A stretch of DNA of 64,000 bases from Prorocentrum cordatum (lineage: Eukaryota; Sar; Dinophyceae; Prorocentrales; Prorocentraceae): contig CAUYUJ010004736.1 in NCBI GenBank assembly GCA_963575745.1, positions 487,188 to 551,187 of the forward strand, read 5' to 3'. Below are positions 1-9,978 of this stretch, in pieces; position 1 is the stretch's first letter; every line of letters starts with the position of its first letter. The notes under the pieces are model-generated. The model was not told where the DNA came from. It did no database searches and saw only the letters and a program-made list of their open reading frames with translations. A program made the translations under genes and the position numbers.

Positions 1-237
1 GCCCCAAGATGCCCCCAAGAGGCCCCAAGATGCCCCCAGGAAGCCCCCAAGAGGCCCCCAAGAGGCCCCAAGAGGCCCCCAAGAAGCCCGAAAGAGGCTC
101 CAAGAGGCCCCAAGACGGCACCCAAAAGGCTTCAAAATTCTTTCTAAGAGGCCCCCGAAGACATGCCAAGAAGGTCCCATGACGACTTCAAGAAGCAGTC
201 CAGGATGCTCCGAGAAGGCCCCAAGAAGCTAGCTAGA
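1..237. repeat. F17 short-period satellite, reverse orientation
   Basis: Degenerate 10-12 base units of the form GGCCCCAAGA repeat to about 237 and run off the left edge. The complementary form (GGGCCTCTTGG) recurs at 25560-26170 and 37055-37350. Confidence 0.8.
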
Positions 238-278
238 ACTTGAGCGCGCGCGAAACGCGCGCGATGGTTCTAGTATAT

Positions 279-315
<37 letters not shown>

Positions 316-350
316 TGTGTGTACATGTGTGTATATCTATATATACACAT
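238..350. repeat. Small CG hairpin and TA microsatellite
   Basis: Bases 245-252 and 256-263 are complementary runs of alternating C and G around a three-base AAA loop. A TA-rich microsatellite follows to about 350. Confidence 0.75.
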
Positions 351-961
351 ACGTGTCGACCCCTTCCCAGCGCAGGCATCTCATCCTGAGACGTTGTTGC
401 CCCTCCTGGGCCCAGCAAGGGCCACCAGACGCTGAAAAGTGCCAGACTCCTTGGTGTTTTGTGCTTACGTCATGTAAGGTCACGAGTTTGCCTAGCTGGC
501 GCTCGGCCCTTCGTCTCCCCCCTCCTCATGATCCCTCCTTCCTCGTGTACCCGCTGACCCTCGCAACAGACGGCCGACTGAGGCATGTCGACGCATGGTG
601 GTTTTCGGGTCACGATTCCGGCCTCTGGCGGCCGTTCGGGACGAACTGGGCGGCCCCGGCACGACCTCGGGCCCCAAACATTCTCGAACAAGTTGGGGAA
701 CGTGACCCCCTTACGCTGCCCCTGATCGACGACGAGCGTCCTCGTCTGCCAAGGGAGACATCGCCGGGTTGGCTCCAGCAGGAAGCGCACACCCCGCGTC
801 GGGCCTCGGGACTGCTCGGTGTGATCCATGCCCGCGGGCATTCCTCCAGCGCGCGCCCTGCATGCCCGAGGCTTTCATGCACATGTCGAGGATGGACAAG
901 CCCTCGGCCGCTCCTCGTTGCTCGACGGGTATCCAGGCCGCGGCGCGAGCCGACGGGGACG
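351..961. other. Unassigned GC-rich stretch
   Basis: No gene recognised. Frames are open on both strands (223 codons on + from 317; shorter on -), but they overlap each other and carry no domain. Open frames are common by chance at this GC content. Confidence 0.5.
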
Positions 962-1875
962 GAGGAAGATGAGGAGGAGGAGGATTAGGAGGAGGAGGAG
1001 GAGGGAGGGAGGAGGGAGGGAGGGAGGGAGGACCACTGTAAACCCAAGACTCATCAACGATGTTGGAATCAACCCTCCTTCCAAGCTCCCTCATAGGCCC
1101 CAACAAGGGTTCAATTCCACAGAGGGAACTGCCTCGTTGGGAGACACACGTTTGACGACCCTGAAGCGTAAGAAGACATCATTTCTGGGACCCAAAACGC
1201 CACGAATTAACTTGATTGTTGCGCCCTGACGATCCTGAACTATGCCAGAACACCGTCCCTGGGACTTCGACACCGCGAATCAACGTAACAGTTGCGCCCT
1301 CACAAATTTGATTCCTTCCGATCCGAAAATTCTGGTATGTTAATGCTGGAAATACGTACCAACTCTTGCCAATGTTGAAGACGAGTGTGCGCGGCGCTAT
1401 GGCGAGAGCTACATTCTGAAAGGAGCCGCCCTTAACCCGTGAAGCTCTGGCAAATGTTTGAGACGAATGCGCGCGGCGCTGAAGCGAGAGCCACATTTTG
1501 AATGAAAAGGAACCGCCCTTAATCCGTGAAACGCTTTCCAAATTGTTATGCTGAATGTGCGTGGCGCTCGGGCGAGAGCGATGTGAAGGAACCGCCTTCA
1601 ATCCGCGAAACTCTTGAAAATGTTTGAACGAATGTGCGCGGCGCTTGGGCGAGAACCAGATTGTGAAAACCACCCGCCCCCCATCTGTGAAACTGTTTCT
1701 TAGCTTCAGGGTTATACATGGTGAGGAAGACTGAAGCGAAACGCCCGGTGCGCCCTCTCGTCGGGCCTCGGGGCGCGACACGGAGAAGTTGCATATAAGG
1801 AAAAGGAGCGAGGAGGATTGACGAGGAGGGGGGGGAGGAGGACGAGGAGGAGGAGGAGGAGGAGGAGGAGGAGGA
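962..1875 (+). repeat. F8 satellite-cored repeat, copy 1
   Basis: A GGA array (962-1034) leads into a conserved segment (CCCAAGACTCATCAACGATG at 1046 onward). About four diverged ~80-base units follow (1364-1690), each with the sequence GTGCGCGGCGCT, then GCGAGAG, then a CCGCCCT...CCGTGAAAC tail. A conserved 3' segment (GGGCCTCGGGGCGCGACA near 1760) and a second GAG array (1804-1875) close the element. The same arrangement recurs at 11241-12375 and, inverted, at 44724-45812. No coding potential seen. Confidence 0.85.
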
Positions 1876-2469
1876 CGTCTTCTACCAGATGTGAGCGATC
1901 GGCACTGACGATTTCACCCAGGCGCGTTTCGCTGTCCTTTCTCGCCACCTGTCCCTTGGAGGGGCCGCTCCTCCCGAGCCGGCACGCAGGCTGTATCTGT
2001 ATCCCACGGGGCCCCCCGGTCGCTGAACGCGAAGCGGTGGCAGCGGCTTGCGCGCCCAGGTTCGCCCTCCCCCCCCGCGGCCCCCAGAAAGCCGCGCACC
2101 GAAGGTCACTCTTTACCTGGGGCCACTCCTACAGTCGGGGCGCTGAAGAAGGAACCCTTTTCGTTGGGGAGGGGCTCGGTATTCCTTGATTGTTTCACAG
2201 CTTGCCTCAGGTTTTCCTGGTGTTTTCGATGGGAAATCGAAGTTTAACTTATGTAAAAAAGGGGCCTCGTTCCTTATTTAGGGTTCCTTAGGTCAACGCC
2301 CCGACTGTACGTGCAGCCGGCTCTTCTCGGAAGGCTGGGAGGGCGCCCTCTCCGAAGCCCCGCCGCCCTGTGAGAAGGCCTGCCGCCATTCGCTTCCGCC
2401 CTGGGCGCGCCGCCGAGGGGAGCACGGCGATCAGCCGGGGCAGGGGCGACCTGATCGAGGGGAGTATCG
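1876..2469. other. Unassigned GC-rich stretch
   Basis: No gene recognised. Bases 2030-2125 resemble 34690-34775 (GCGCGCC...AAAGGTC...TACCTGGGG), so part of it is repeat-derived. A G-poor, T-rich piece at 2170-2290 separates it from the next element. Confidence 0.45.
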
Positions 2470-2636
2470 GGGGTGGACAGAGCCCCCACCCCCGACACGT
2501 CGAGTCGTGAAGTGTCCGTTTTCGGTTCTCGAGAGGGCGCCGCGGCGGTCATTTCCCAGGCTCGCGCCCGCCGGGTTTTGAGCCCGAGGTCGTTTTCACT
2601 GAACAACGTTGTGCTAAAGGTGGTTCTGTCCATCCC
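2470..2636 (+). mobile_element. F11 inverted-repeat element, copy 1
   Basis: Begins GGTGGACAG and ends with the complement (CTGTCCATCC). The interior carries GACACGTCGA, TCGAGAGGGCGCCGCGG and a CACTGAA...TAAAGGTGG tail, shared with copies at 34835-34994 and 42809-42965. Non-coding, about 165 bases; a short non-autonomous element by structure. Confidence 0.65.
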
Positions 2637-2910
2637 CGAATTGAGGGGAAGTGGCGAGGGAGGACTTCTGTCGGGAGCAACTGCTTGCGCGTCGCGCCGC
2701 TAGGGCCGGTTCTGGCCCACCGCTGCTTCGGCGCGTTGTGCGCTGAGCACGTCCCAGTCCCCCGAACATCGACGTTCCGAGCTTTGTCCAGGCTCCCGCC
2801 CCACAAAGTAGAGCGGCACGCTGGCGGCTTGCACTGCACAGCGTGTCGCAGAGGTCGCCGCCGCGACACGCTAAGCAAAAATTCCTGACCGCATCCGGCC
2901 GTAACTCCGC
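2637..2910. other. Unassigned, with CGACACGCT palindromes
   Basis: Holds an inverted pair around 2838-2873 (CAGCGTGTCG and CGACACGCT). Similar pairs occur at 6655-6700, 6985-7035 and 7090-7165. No gene seen. Confidence 0.5.
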
Positions 2911-2963
2911 GTATTCCCGTTCCGCTGACCGTGCTTAAAGCACAGTCAACGGAACGGGAATAC
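2911..2963. repeat. Near-perfect 26-bp hairpin with one-base loop
   Basis: Bases 2911-2936 and 2938-2963 are reverse complements at 24 of 26 positions, starting GTATTCCCGTTCC and meeting at GCTT-A-AAGC. It is too long for chance. It could be a terminator, a foldback element or a stalled-replication product. Confidence 0.8.
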
Positions 2964-3069
2964 GAGAGCGACCACCCGTTTGAGGTCTGTTTTCGCAGAA
3001 AGGCTCTGGGAGGAGCGTGTCGGACGTACCCTCGCGGGCCCGACGACGGGCCAGGTCATCGACACACCT

Positions 3070-3275
3070 CGCAGGGTCCATGTCGATCCGATCGATACGA
3101 CTCGAACTCGATTCTGGCCGTCCCGATCCGATTCGATCCCGGCATTCCGACGATGCGATGCGGCCCGATGTTAGCATGGCGATGCTGCGCATTGCGTCGC
3201 GGCCGACCTGGTTCGATTCCGACTCTGTGCCGATGTGGCTTGATCCGACGCACAGTCCGATCTGATCCGAGCTCC
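3070..3275 (+). repeat. F20 CGATCCGATTCGAT repeat, copy 1
   Basis: About 205 bases rich in CGATCCGATT. The blocks GCAGGGTCCAT, GCCCGATGTT and CCGACGCACA.TCCGAT are shared in order with 15655-15868. Identity is moderate, so both are old copies. No frame is conserved. Confidence 0.75.
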
Positions 3276-3379
3276 TTGGGTCGATGCTTCCTGATCTTGC
3301 CCCGAGCTCCACCGCCTCCCCGCAGGATATTCAGGAGCAAGTCATGGGAGCCTTGTGTGCCCTCAGGGCCCCATCTCTA

Positions 3380-3720
3380 GAGTGCACTGGCGTGCGCTGG
3401 CGTCTGGCAATCTATGAGAAAGTGCCGATCAAGCTTCGAAGAGCGTCGACTAGCGTTAAGTCGGGCCTGTCCCTCTACAGGAGGAATATTCAGAAATAAC
3501 AAGAAATAGTCGGGGACTATTTTCTGACCATTTTTGAATATGTTTGAAATATGGTTTGACTATGTTTTATTTTTCGCCCAAAATCCCCGTGTAGGGGGAC
3601 AGGCCCGACCTAAGACTAGCGTCGATTGGCGTCTATTAGCGTCGATTCGCTCGAGGCAGCCTGATGGCATGGGAGGCCCCCATGAGATGCCACCGAGGGT
3701 GGGCCCTCGGCAGGGGCGAG
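3380..3720 (+). repeat. F7 repeat interrupted by an F1 element
   Basis: Sequence built on GCGTCGATTAGCG and GCGTCTATTAGCG, ending GATGCCACCGAG. It matches 61713-61890, which lacks the insertion. The F1 element sits inside it at 3457-3613. Confidence 0.7.
3457..3613. mobile_element. F1 inverted-repeat element, copy 1 (157 bp)
   Basis: Starts TAAGTCGGGCCTGTCCC and ends with the complement GGGACAGGCCCGACCTAA. It is flanked by a perfect 9-base direct repeat GACTAGCGT (3448-3456 and 3614-3622). The interior is AT-rich and non-coding. A 9-base duplication fits Mutator-like or Merlin-like DNA transposons. It is non-autonomous; superfamily is inference. Confidence 0.88.
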
Positions 3721-3754
3721 AGAGGAGGGCGACGCCGCGGGAGACGAGGGAGGA

Positions 3755-4130
3755 GGCAGGGAGGCGGGGGGAGGGGGGGAGGGCGAGAGGGGGAGCGGGA
3801 GGAGCGGGCGAGGAGGAGAAGGGGGGAAGGGGGGAGAGAAGGAGGTAAGGGAGGGGGGGACGGTGGAGGAAGGGGGAGCGCAGGAGGAGGAGGAGGAGGA
3901 GGAGGAGGAGGAGGAGGAGGAGGAGGAGGAGGAGGAGGAGGAGAGGGAGAAGGAGGAGGCGGTAGGAGGAATTAGCAAGAGAAGGCATCAGGATGAGGCA
4001 GCAGGAGGAGGACGAGGAGGAGGAGGACGAGGAGGAGGAGGTGAAGGTGCACTGCGGCCGCCAGCACAATCAGAGGCAGAAGTGGGGGAGGAGGGGGCGT
4101 TCCGTCTTCTTCCCCCTCCTCCTTTCTCCT
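3755..4130. repeat. GGA/GAG array and flank
   Basis: Impure GGA/GAG repeat, purest at 3882-3945, with a second run at 4005-4045. All long frames across it are low-complexity Glu, Gly or Arg strings, with no evidence of translation. Confidence 0.85.
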
Positions 4131-4184
4131 CATCTTGGAGGGGGAGGGACGGAAGGAGGAAGGAAGGAGGCAGAGGTGCGCAAG

Positions 4185-4258
4185 AGGACGACGACGACGA
4201 CGAGGACGACGACGAGGACGACGACGCTGCCGCCGCCGCCGACGACGACGACGACGTG

Positions 4259-4297
<39 letters not shown>

Positions 4298-4301
4298 CAC
4301 C

Positions 4302-4336
<35 letters not shown>

Positions 4337-4440
4337 CGACGACGATCAACGAAGACGACCGACGACCGTCGACGACAGCAGACGACCGACGACGACGACG
4401 ATCGAAGACAACGAACGACTACCGACGGATTGGCAGCCAC
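4185..4440. repeat. GAC trinucleotide array
   Basis: Nearly pure GAC/CGA repeat to 4340, then a degenerate CCGACGACGA tail. Its complement (TCG/GTC) lies at 5160-5400, so the two arrays form a large inverted pair. Confidence 0.9.
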
Positions 4441-4635
4441 CGACGACCGTCGTCCTTGGACTCCAGAGTTATTTTGGATAACTCGGGTCCAGAGAAATAA
4501 ATTCTGGATTGAGCCCAAGACGCACGAACCAGGAGTTACTCTTGACCACCCCGATGACTCGAAAGTGGCTGCACGCCCGAATGATCGGGGATAACTCCAG
4601 TCCGGGGTAGCTCGGGTTTCGGCCCTCGAGACACG
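4441..4635. other. Unassigned stretch with GGATAACTC repeats
   Basis: Short repeats GGATAACTC.GGTCC (near 4477 and 4589) in both orientations suggest a worn foldback. No gene seen. Confidence 0.45.
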
Positions 4636-4785
4636 AATTCAGACACCATCATCGTCATCGGCGTGATCAGCATTAGCGCCGTCATCTGCCTTGCCGTCGT
4701 CATCGCCATCGTCGTCGCCAGCATCGCTGCAATGATCATCATCGCGTCTGCCGTTGCCGACATCGGCATGATGCCGCGCCCGCCC
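4636..4785 (-). repeat. F21 repeat, reverse copy
   Basis: On the - strand this matches three copies at 29690-29830, 30350-30500 and 31488-31630 (GGCATCATG, GACACGATGATGATAGC, GGCGCTAATGCTGATCACGC). On the + strand it reads as a hydrophobic helix-like frame, as do the other copies in the matching orientation. Confidence 0.7.
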
Positions 4786-4807
4786 GCTACCCCCGAGCAC
4801 CCCCAGC

Positions 4808-4974
4808 TCGGGTGGTACAAAAAGTGCCCCTGGCCCAAGGTGCCCCCAGCTTTTCGCTCTGTTTCGGAGCCCCTGGGGCCCTCTGGGCCTCGCGAGGGGT
4901 GCCCTGGAGGCCGTCTGGGCCACCCCGAGAATCCTGGGGATACCTTGGGCCAGGGGTACTTCTAGCAACACCCG
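4808..4974. mobile_element. F15 inverted-repeat element, copy 1
   Basis: Left end GGGTGGTACAAAAAGTGCCC and right end complement (GGGTGTTGCTAGAAGTACCC) form ~25-base terminal repeats. The interior shares CCCAAGGTGCCCCCAGCTT and GGGCCTCGCGAGGGGTGCC with 22909-23101. No target duplication is obvious. Confidence 0.7.
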
Positions 4975-5400
4975 ACCAGCCCTGATGACTCGGGGCTCTG
5001 ATCAGCGACGGGCGGACGGACTCACGGCGGCGACGTCCGCCCGCGGCGACCGACGGCCTGGCCGCCCCGCGTGGAGGCCGCGGAGCACGCGGCCGAGCCC
5101 GAGCCGCGGACACCAGCCGAGCCCTCCGGGGAGCAGCCCGCTGCTTTTGCACCGCCGCCGCCGCGGGGCGCCCGCTGCCGTCGGCGTCCGTCGGCGTCGT
5201 CGGTCGTCGTCGGCTCCGGTCGTCGTCGTCGTCGTCATCGTCGTCGTCGGTCGTCGTCGTCGTCGTCGTCGTCGGCGGCGGCGTCGGCAGCGTCGGCGGC
5301 GTCGGCGTCGGCGTCGGCATCGTCGGCATCGTCGGCGTCGTCGTCGTCGTGGTCGTTGTCGTCGTCGTCGTACGCTGTCGTCGTCGGCGTACGCTGTCGT
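4975..5400. repeat. GC-rich lead-in and TCG/GTC array
   Basis: The first part (4975-5160) is unassigned GC-rich sequence. From 5160 it becomes a TCG/GTC repeat with GGCGTCGGC variants, complementary to the array at 4185-4440. Confidence 0.85.
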
Positions 5401-5756
5401 CGGCTTCGCCTTCGCGCGAGCCTTGGGCGGGCGCCGGAGTGACTTTTGGGCGCACGGCGTTCGGGGGGCGCGGCGGGGCCAACCCCAGGCACGCAGGCCG
5501 CGACCGTCGCAGCGCGGGCAGAGGTCCACAGGCTGCGCACCAAAGGCCATCATGGCCTCTCGCCTACGGTGAGTTCACGTCGTGTCGACCGGCGGCGACC
5601 CTGCCGCCGGCGTTCAACGTTGAACGCCAGCGGCGGACCAGAATCGGTCGATGGTGAACGATCTGACGTTGAGGAGACGGCCGATCGCTCTAGGTTGAGC
5701 GATCCCCGCGGTGTCAGAAACCAACGCCGAAGTCGGCACGACACGAGCCTGCCGTA
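5401..5756. other. Unassigned, with an exact palindrome
   Basis: Bases around 5608-5625 read GCGTTCAACGTTGAACGC, a perfect palindrome inside a longer GCCGCC...GGCGGC hairpin. The rest is GC-rich with no recognised gene. Confidence 0.5.
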
Positions 5757-6130
5757 TCCGGGTATAGCTAGGACCCTGGGTCAGAGTGCGGGCTCGTGAT
5801 TGGGTGATAGGGCCCCGAAGCCAAAACAAAAATGCCAGGATCACCGAACCAGGTCTGCCGTAGCTGGTGCTTCTTCGGGTGGCGGCAGCTCCGGTTAGTG
5901 GAATACAGCGGGGGATCGGGCGGGGCTAGGACGAGGATAAACCCGTTCCAGAGCGTTCAGGAACGCTCTGAGAAGGCCGCGGCGCCCGATACAACCCCAG
6001 ATCCGCCGGATCTCAGAGTTTCTCAATTGATCCGTGCCCGATGTTATCCTCGTCCTGGCTTCGCCTTCGGGGGACGCCCCCCAGTGCGCATCACTAAGCC
6101 AGGTCCACGAGGCCCAGACCCGAGTCGGCG
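5757..6130 (+). repeat. F9 AGGTCTGCCGTAGC repeat, copy 1
   Basis: Shares GTATAGC.AGGACCC, GGGCCCC, ACCAGGTCTGCCGTAGCT and TCTTCGGGTG with 35343-35540. The tail piece (CACTAAGCCAGGTCC near 6088) has drifted further away here. It includes a 10-bp hairpin CAGAGCGTTC/GAACGCTCTG near 5952. Confidence 0.7.
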
Positions 6131-6384
6131 TAGGTAGCAGCTCACGGGAGCCTGCGACCGAGGTCGGTGCGGGGAGGTTACCCGAATGTTCTTCGTGCCT
6201 GTTGGATGTCCTTGTGCATCCTGGTGAGGGTACCCTTGGATGTTCGGTGTGGTTTGGCCGGCGGAGGGTCGCATATTCTTGAGGGATGTTCTTCTGGCCT
6301 GGCCTAGGTCCGACAGTAGGGTGTCGTTCCGCCAGCTCAGTCTACCGCGCTGCGGCCCGACACGCTATTCAGGGGCAACGGTAG
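6131..6384. other. Unassigned stretch
   Basis: Mixed composition, with a 9-G run near 6386 at its right end. No gene, no clear repeat partner. Confidence 0.4.
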
Positions 6385-6560
6385 GGGGGGGGGATAGGCA
6401 TAGAGGTTGAGTATGCATCGACCCCCAATCGCCCATATTGATCGCCGATGAGGGCCTGATATTGGCCCCAACCTGCCCAGGAACGTGCGGATTCACTGTC
6501 GGGGGCCTATCGCCGATCTATCGGCGATGTATCGCCGATTCCAGGTCGATGTTTCTCCCC
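6385..6560 (+). repeat. F10 repeat, copy 1
   Basis: Contains GCATCGACCCCCAATCGCC, TGCCCAGGAACG and ACCGATTCCAGGTCGATG-like blocks in the same order as 28350-28540. The core is rich in CGCCGAT and its complement. Confidence 0.75.
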
Positions 6561-7240
6561 CTATGCCGGTTCCCCCTATCGCTGCCCCTCAGGCACGATA
6601 TCCACGCCCAGATCCCCGAACGTCACTGTCTCGAGCCTTTCCCATCCCCTTGCCCTGTGGAGCGGAGCGACACATTATCCGCTCGCAGAAGTCGGCGTCG
6701 GCGGTTTTCGGCGGCTTTCGGGCGCTTTCGCTTCGTGCAAAAATCACGACGGAAGGTTCTGGGGGCTCTTACCGGGCTTCGGAATTGTCAAGGAACGACT
6801 CAGGATGAAAGGCCAGAGTCATTGGGAAAGGGTCCAGACCTCTGAAGAAAATGTTGGGTTCGAGATTGTCGGGCGATTTCGTCGGTTCTCGGCGGTTTTC
6901 CACCCTCGGGGCGATCTCGCCCCTGGACTATCCCCAACGGCCGTCGGAGGCCCGAGTTACGGTTGGGAATTTCTGGACAGCGTGTCGCTCTCCTGGTTTG
7001 GGCCCACCGCGCCTCGGTGCGACACGGTATTCGCTTCGCGGTCCCAAGGCGCCAACGCCCTGGGTTTGTCCGAGCTTCCAGTTCCGCGGAGCGGAGCGAC
7101 ACGCTGTCCGCTTACAGGGCACAGCGTGTCGGCAAGGCCGCCGCCGCGGCACGCTGAGCAGAAGCGTCCGACCCCATCCCGAACGGCCGCTGGATGGCCC
7201 GAGCTATGACCCGGAAACCGTCGGCGTCTTCATTCTCGTC
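6561..7240. repeat. F5 copy (reverse) with CGACACGCT palindromes
   Basis: F5 lies at about 6735-6850 (AAATCACGACGG, GGGGGCTCTTACC, GGGTCCAGACC). The remainder has three CGACACGCT/AGCGTGTCG inverted pairs (6655-6700, 6985-7035, 7090-7165). No gene recognised. Confidence 0.6.
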
Positions 7241-7245
7241 TTCGA

Positions 7246-7441
7246 TCGGTGGCGAGCGAGGGGGGGAAGTGAGAGGGGGCGGGCCTTCTCATACGGCTCG
7301 GAAGTTCCCTGGCCTCTGAGAGGTTTTCTGAGCCGTCCCCGAAGACACAAAAATCCCAGAAGGCCAGAGGGCTTCTGAGAAGTCCCGCAGCCTTCTCAGA
7401 AGGCCTTCTCCTTCTCACTCCCCCCCCTCACTCGCCGCCGA
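7246..7441. mobile_element. F6 inverted-repeat element, copy 1
   Basis: Ends are TCGGTGGCGAGCGAGGGGGG and the complement of TCGGCGGCGAGTGAGGGGGG. The interior has nested GGCCTTCTC/GAGAAGG blocks. A 5-base TTCGA flanks both sides. Copies at 28544-28729 and 46121-46319. Non-coding. Confidence 0.75.
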
Positions 7442-7446
7442 TTCGA

Positions 7447-7968
7447 GGCCAGCAGCAGAGTCAACGTTTGCCCATCGTGCCCTTCATCCACATCGCTCGA
7501 CGCCTCCCCTCCCCTCCGCTTCTCGGGGCGGGGACGTCACAGGCGCCAGCGTATCGAGGACAGGCGCTGGGAGGCGTGGCCGTCGCTGTCGGCTGGTGTC
7601 GGCACCGTCCACGACGTCCGTCGGTCATCGTCCGCGTACGTTGTCGTCGGTCATGAGTCATCGTCGGCGTCGGCGTCGTCGTCGTCGGCGTCGCGTCGTT
7701 GTCGTTGTCGTCGTCGTCGGCGTACGTCGTCGGCTTACGTCGTCGTCGGCGTCGGCGTCGTCGTCGGCGTCGGTCGTAACCGTCGTCGTCGGCGTCCGTC
7801 GTCTCTGCGATCCGGCGCCTCGAAAAAACCGTTCGAGGTTCGAAGTGTTCGGACGCTCTCGCATCTTCCTGAAGGTCTTCGACTCCGAGGTTCGAGGTTG
7901 TCGGCCTCGAGGTTCCACCCCGAGGGCTCCCGAGAGAGGCGACATGCATGCCCGCCAACATCGCGAGC
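7447..7968. repeat. Unassigned lead-in and GTC array
   Basis: GTC/CGTCG repeat occupies about 7610-7800. The right part (7800-7968) is rich in TTCGAGG and unassigned. Long frames across the array are Arg/Asp/Thr/Val strings. Confidence 0.75.
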
Positions 7969-7969
7969 C

Positions 7970-8130
7970 ACCAAACCACCCCAACCCAACCCGAAGGCCC
8001 CAAGTTGCCCTCCATTCCCAGTTGAGGGGGGGGACGTCGGAGAACATTGAAAAAACACAGGTGGAACCCATACCCCCCTCCCCCAACCCGAAATTCGGGT
8101 CTCCAGGTTGGGTTAGGGTGGTCTGGTAGG
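7970..8130. mobile_element. Inverted-repeat element, single copy
   Basis: Ends CCAAACCACCCCAACCCAAC and the complement of CCAGACCACCCTAACCCAAC. The interior carries CCCGAATTTCGGG-type palindromes. No target duplication or second copy was seen. Confidence 0.65.
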
Positions 8131-8502
8131 CAGTCACAGCATTGGCGTGTGATTGCCTCAAGCCATGGCAGCGCGACCAAAACATCGGCGCGGCCACGCC
8201 AAAAAATGGGGGGTCTGGGAGGGCACGAGGGTGCGGGCAGGTTTGCTGCCTCCCCTCCCATCCCCAGACCCGCTCGCGCCATGAACAGCTCAGGACGGCA
8301 CGGGCTATGTTGCTCCTAGCTGCATCGACACGCCCGCTTCGAGACGCAACACGCCCCGTGCTCGAAACGTTTGTGTTGACACGCTGCGTGGTAGCTCGGC
8401 ACGTGTTGCCCCACGCGTTGGCGAACGAGGACTGCGTTTTCCGCCTGCCCGCGGCGAGGCGCCATCGCGCCGCCCACTCTTGGACCGGCCTCCAGGCCGC
8501 TG
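8131..8502 (+). repeat. F12 ACACG repeat, copy 1, and flanks
   Basis: The block 8319-8430 (GACACGCCCG, GTTGACACGCTGCGTGGTAG, CTCGGCACGTGTTG, GTTGGCGAACG) matches 60437-60550 closely. Flanks are unassigned. Confidence 0.7.
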
Positions 8503-8900
<398 letters not shown>

Positions 8901-9000
8901 NNNNNNNNNNNNNNNNNNNNNNNNNNNNNNNNNNNNNNNNNNNNNNNNNNNNNNNNNNNNNNNNNNNNNNNNNNNNNNNNNNNNNNNNNNNNNNNNNNNN
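8901..9000. other. Assembly gap (100 N)
   Basis: One hundred N, the usual placeholder for a gap of unknown size. The sequence differs completely across it, so the junction is not evidence of true adjacency. Confidence 0.99.
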
Positions 9001-9978
9001 AATGCCCGAGCTGAGGCAGGCTGAGGCCGAGACAGCCTGAGGCCGAGGCAGGCTGAGGCTGAGGCTGAGGCACGCCGAGGCAGGCTGAGCCTGAGGCTGC
9101 GCAGGCTGAGGCTGAGGCAGGCTGAGGCTGCGGCTGACGCAGGCTGAGGCCGAGGCAGGCTGAGGCTAAAGCTGACGCAGGCTGAGGCTGAGGCAGGCTG
9201 AGACTGAGGCTGAGGCAGGCTGAGGCTGAGGCTGAGGCTGAGGCAGGCTGAGGCTGAGAGGCTGAGGCTGAGGCTGAGGCAGGCTGAGGCTGAGGCTGAG
9301 GCCGAGGCAGGCGAGGCTGCGTCTGAAGGCTGAGGCAGCTGCGGCTGGGCAGGCTAGGCTGAGGCTGATGAGGCGGAGGCTGAGGCAGGCTGAGGCTGAG
9401 GCTGAGGCAGGCTGAGGCCGAGGCTGGCTGAGGCCGAGGCAGGCTGAGGCTGAGGCTGAGGCACGCCGAGGCAGGCTGAGGCTGAGGCTGAGGCAGGCTG
9501 AGGCTGAGGCTGAGGCTGAGGCTGAGGCAGGCTGAGGCTGAGGCCGAGGCAGGCTCAGGCCGAGACAGGCTGAGGCTGAGACTGAGGCTGAGACTGAGTG
9601 GGGCGAGGCAGGCCGGAACTGAGACAAGGTGAGGCTGAACGAGGGGGAAGGGGTGGGGTGGAGGAGGGAGGCTGAGGGCAGGCTGAGGCCGAGGCAGTGC
9701 TTGAGTGCCGAGGCAGGCTGAGGCCGAGGCAAGCCGAGGCAGCTGAGGCTGAGGCTGAGGCTGAGGCTGATGCTGAGGCAGGCTGAGGCTGAGACAGGCT
9801 GAGGCTGAGGCAGGCTGAGGCTGAGGCAGGCTGAGGCTGAGGCTGACGCAAGCTGAGGCCGAGGCAGGCTGAGGCTGAGGCTGAGGCAGGCTGAGGCTGA
9901 GGCCGAGGCAGGCTGAGGCTGAGGCTGAAGCAAGCCGAGGCAGGCTGAGGCTGAGGCTGAAACTGAGGCAGGCTGAGG
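9001..9978. repeat. GAGGCT/GAGGCAGGCT satellite
   Basis: Almost 1 kb of hexamer-derived units (GAGGCT, GAGGCAGGCT, GAGGCCGAGGCAGGCT). The - strand is open for 271 codons of Gln/Pro/Leu/Ser/Ala only; I treat it as satellite. Confidence 0.95.

Noticed and set aside
3195-3230. GGTTCGATTCC, resembling a tRNA T-arm or B box
   Set aside because: It lies in the CGATTCGATC-rich F20 repeat; no acceptor stem or anticodon arm fits around it.
8095-8130. GGGTTAGGG-like bases as a telomere relic
   Set aside because: A single occurrence that forms part of an inverted-repeat end (GGTTGGGTTAGGGTGG), not tandem telomere repeat.
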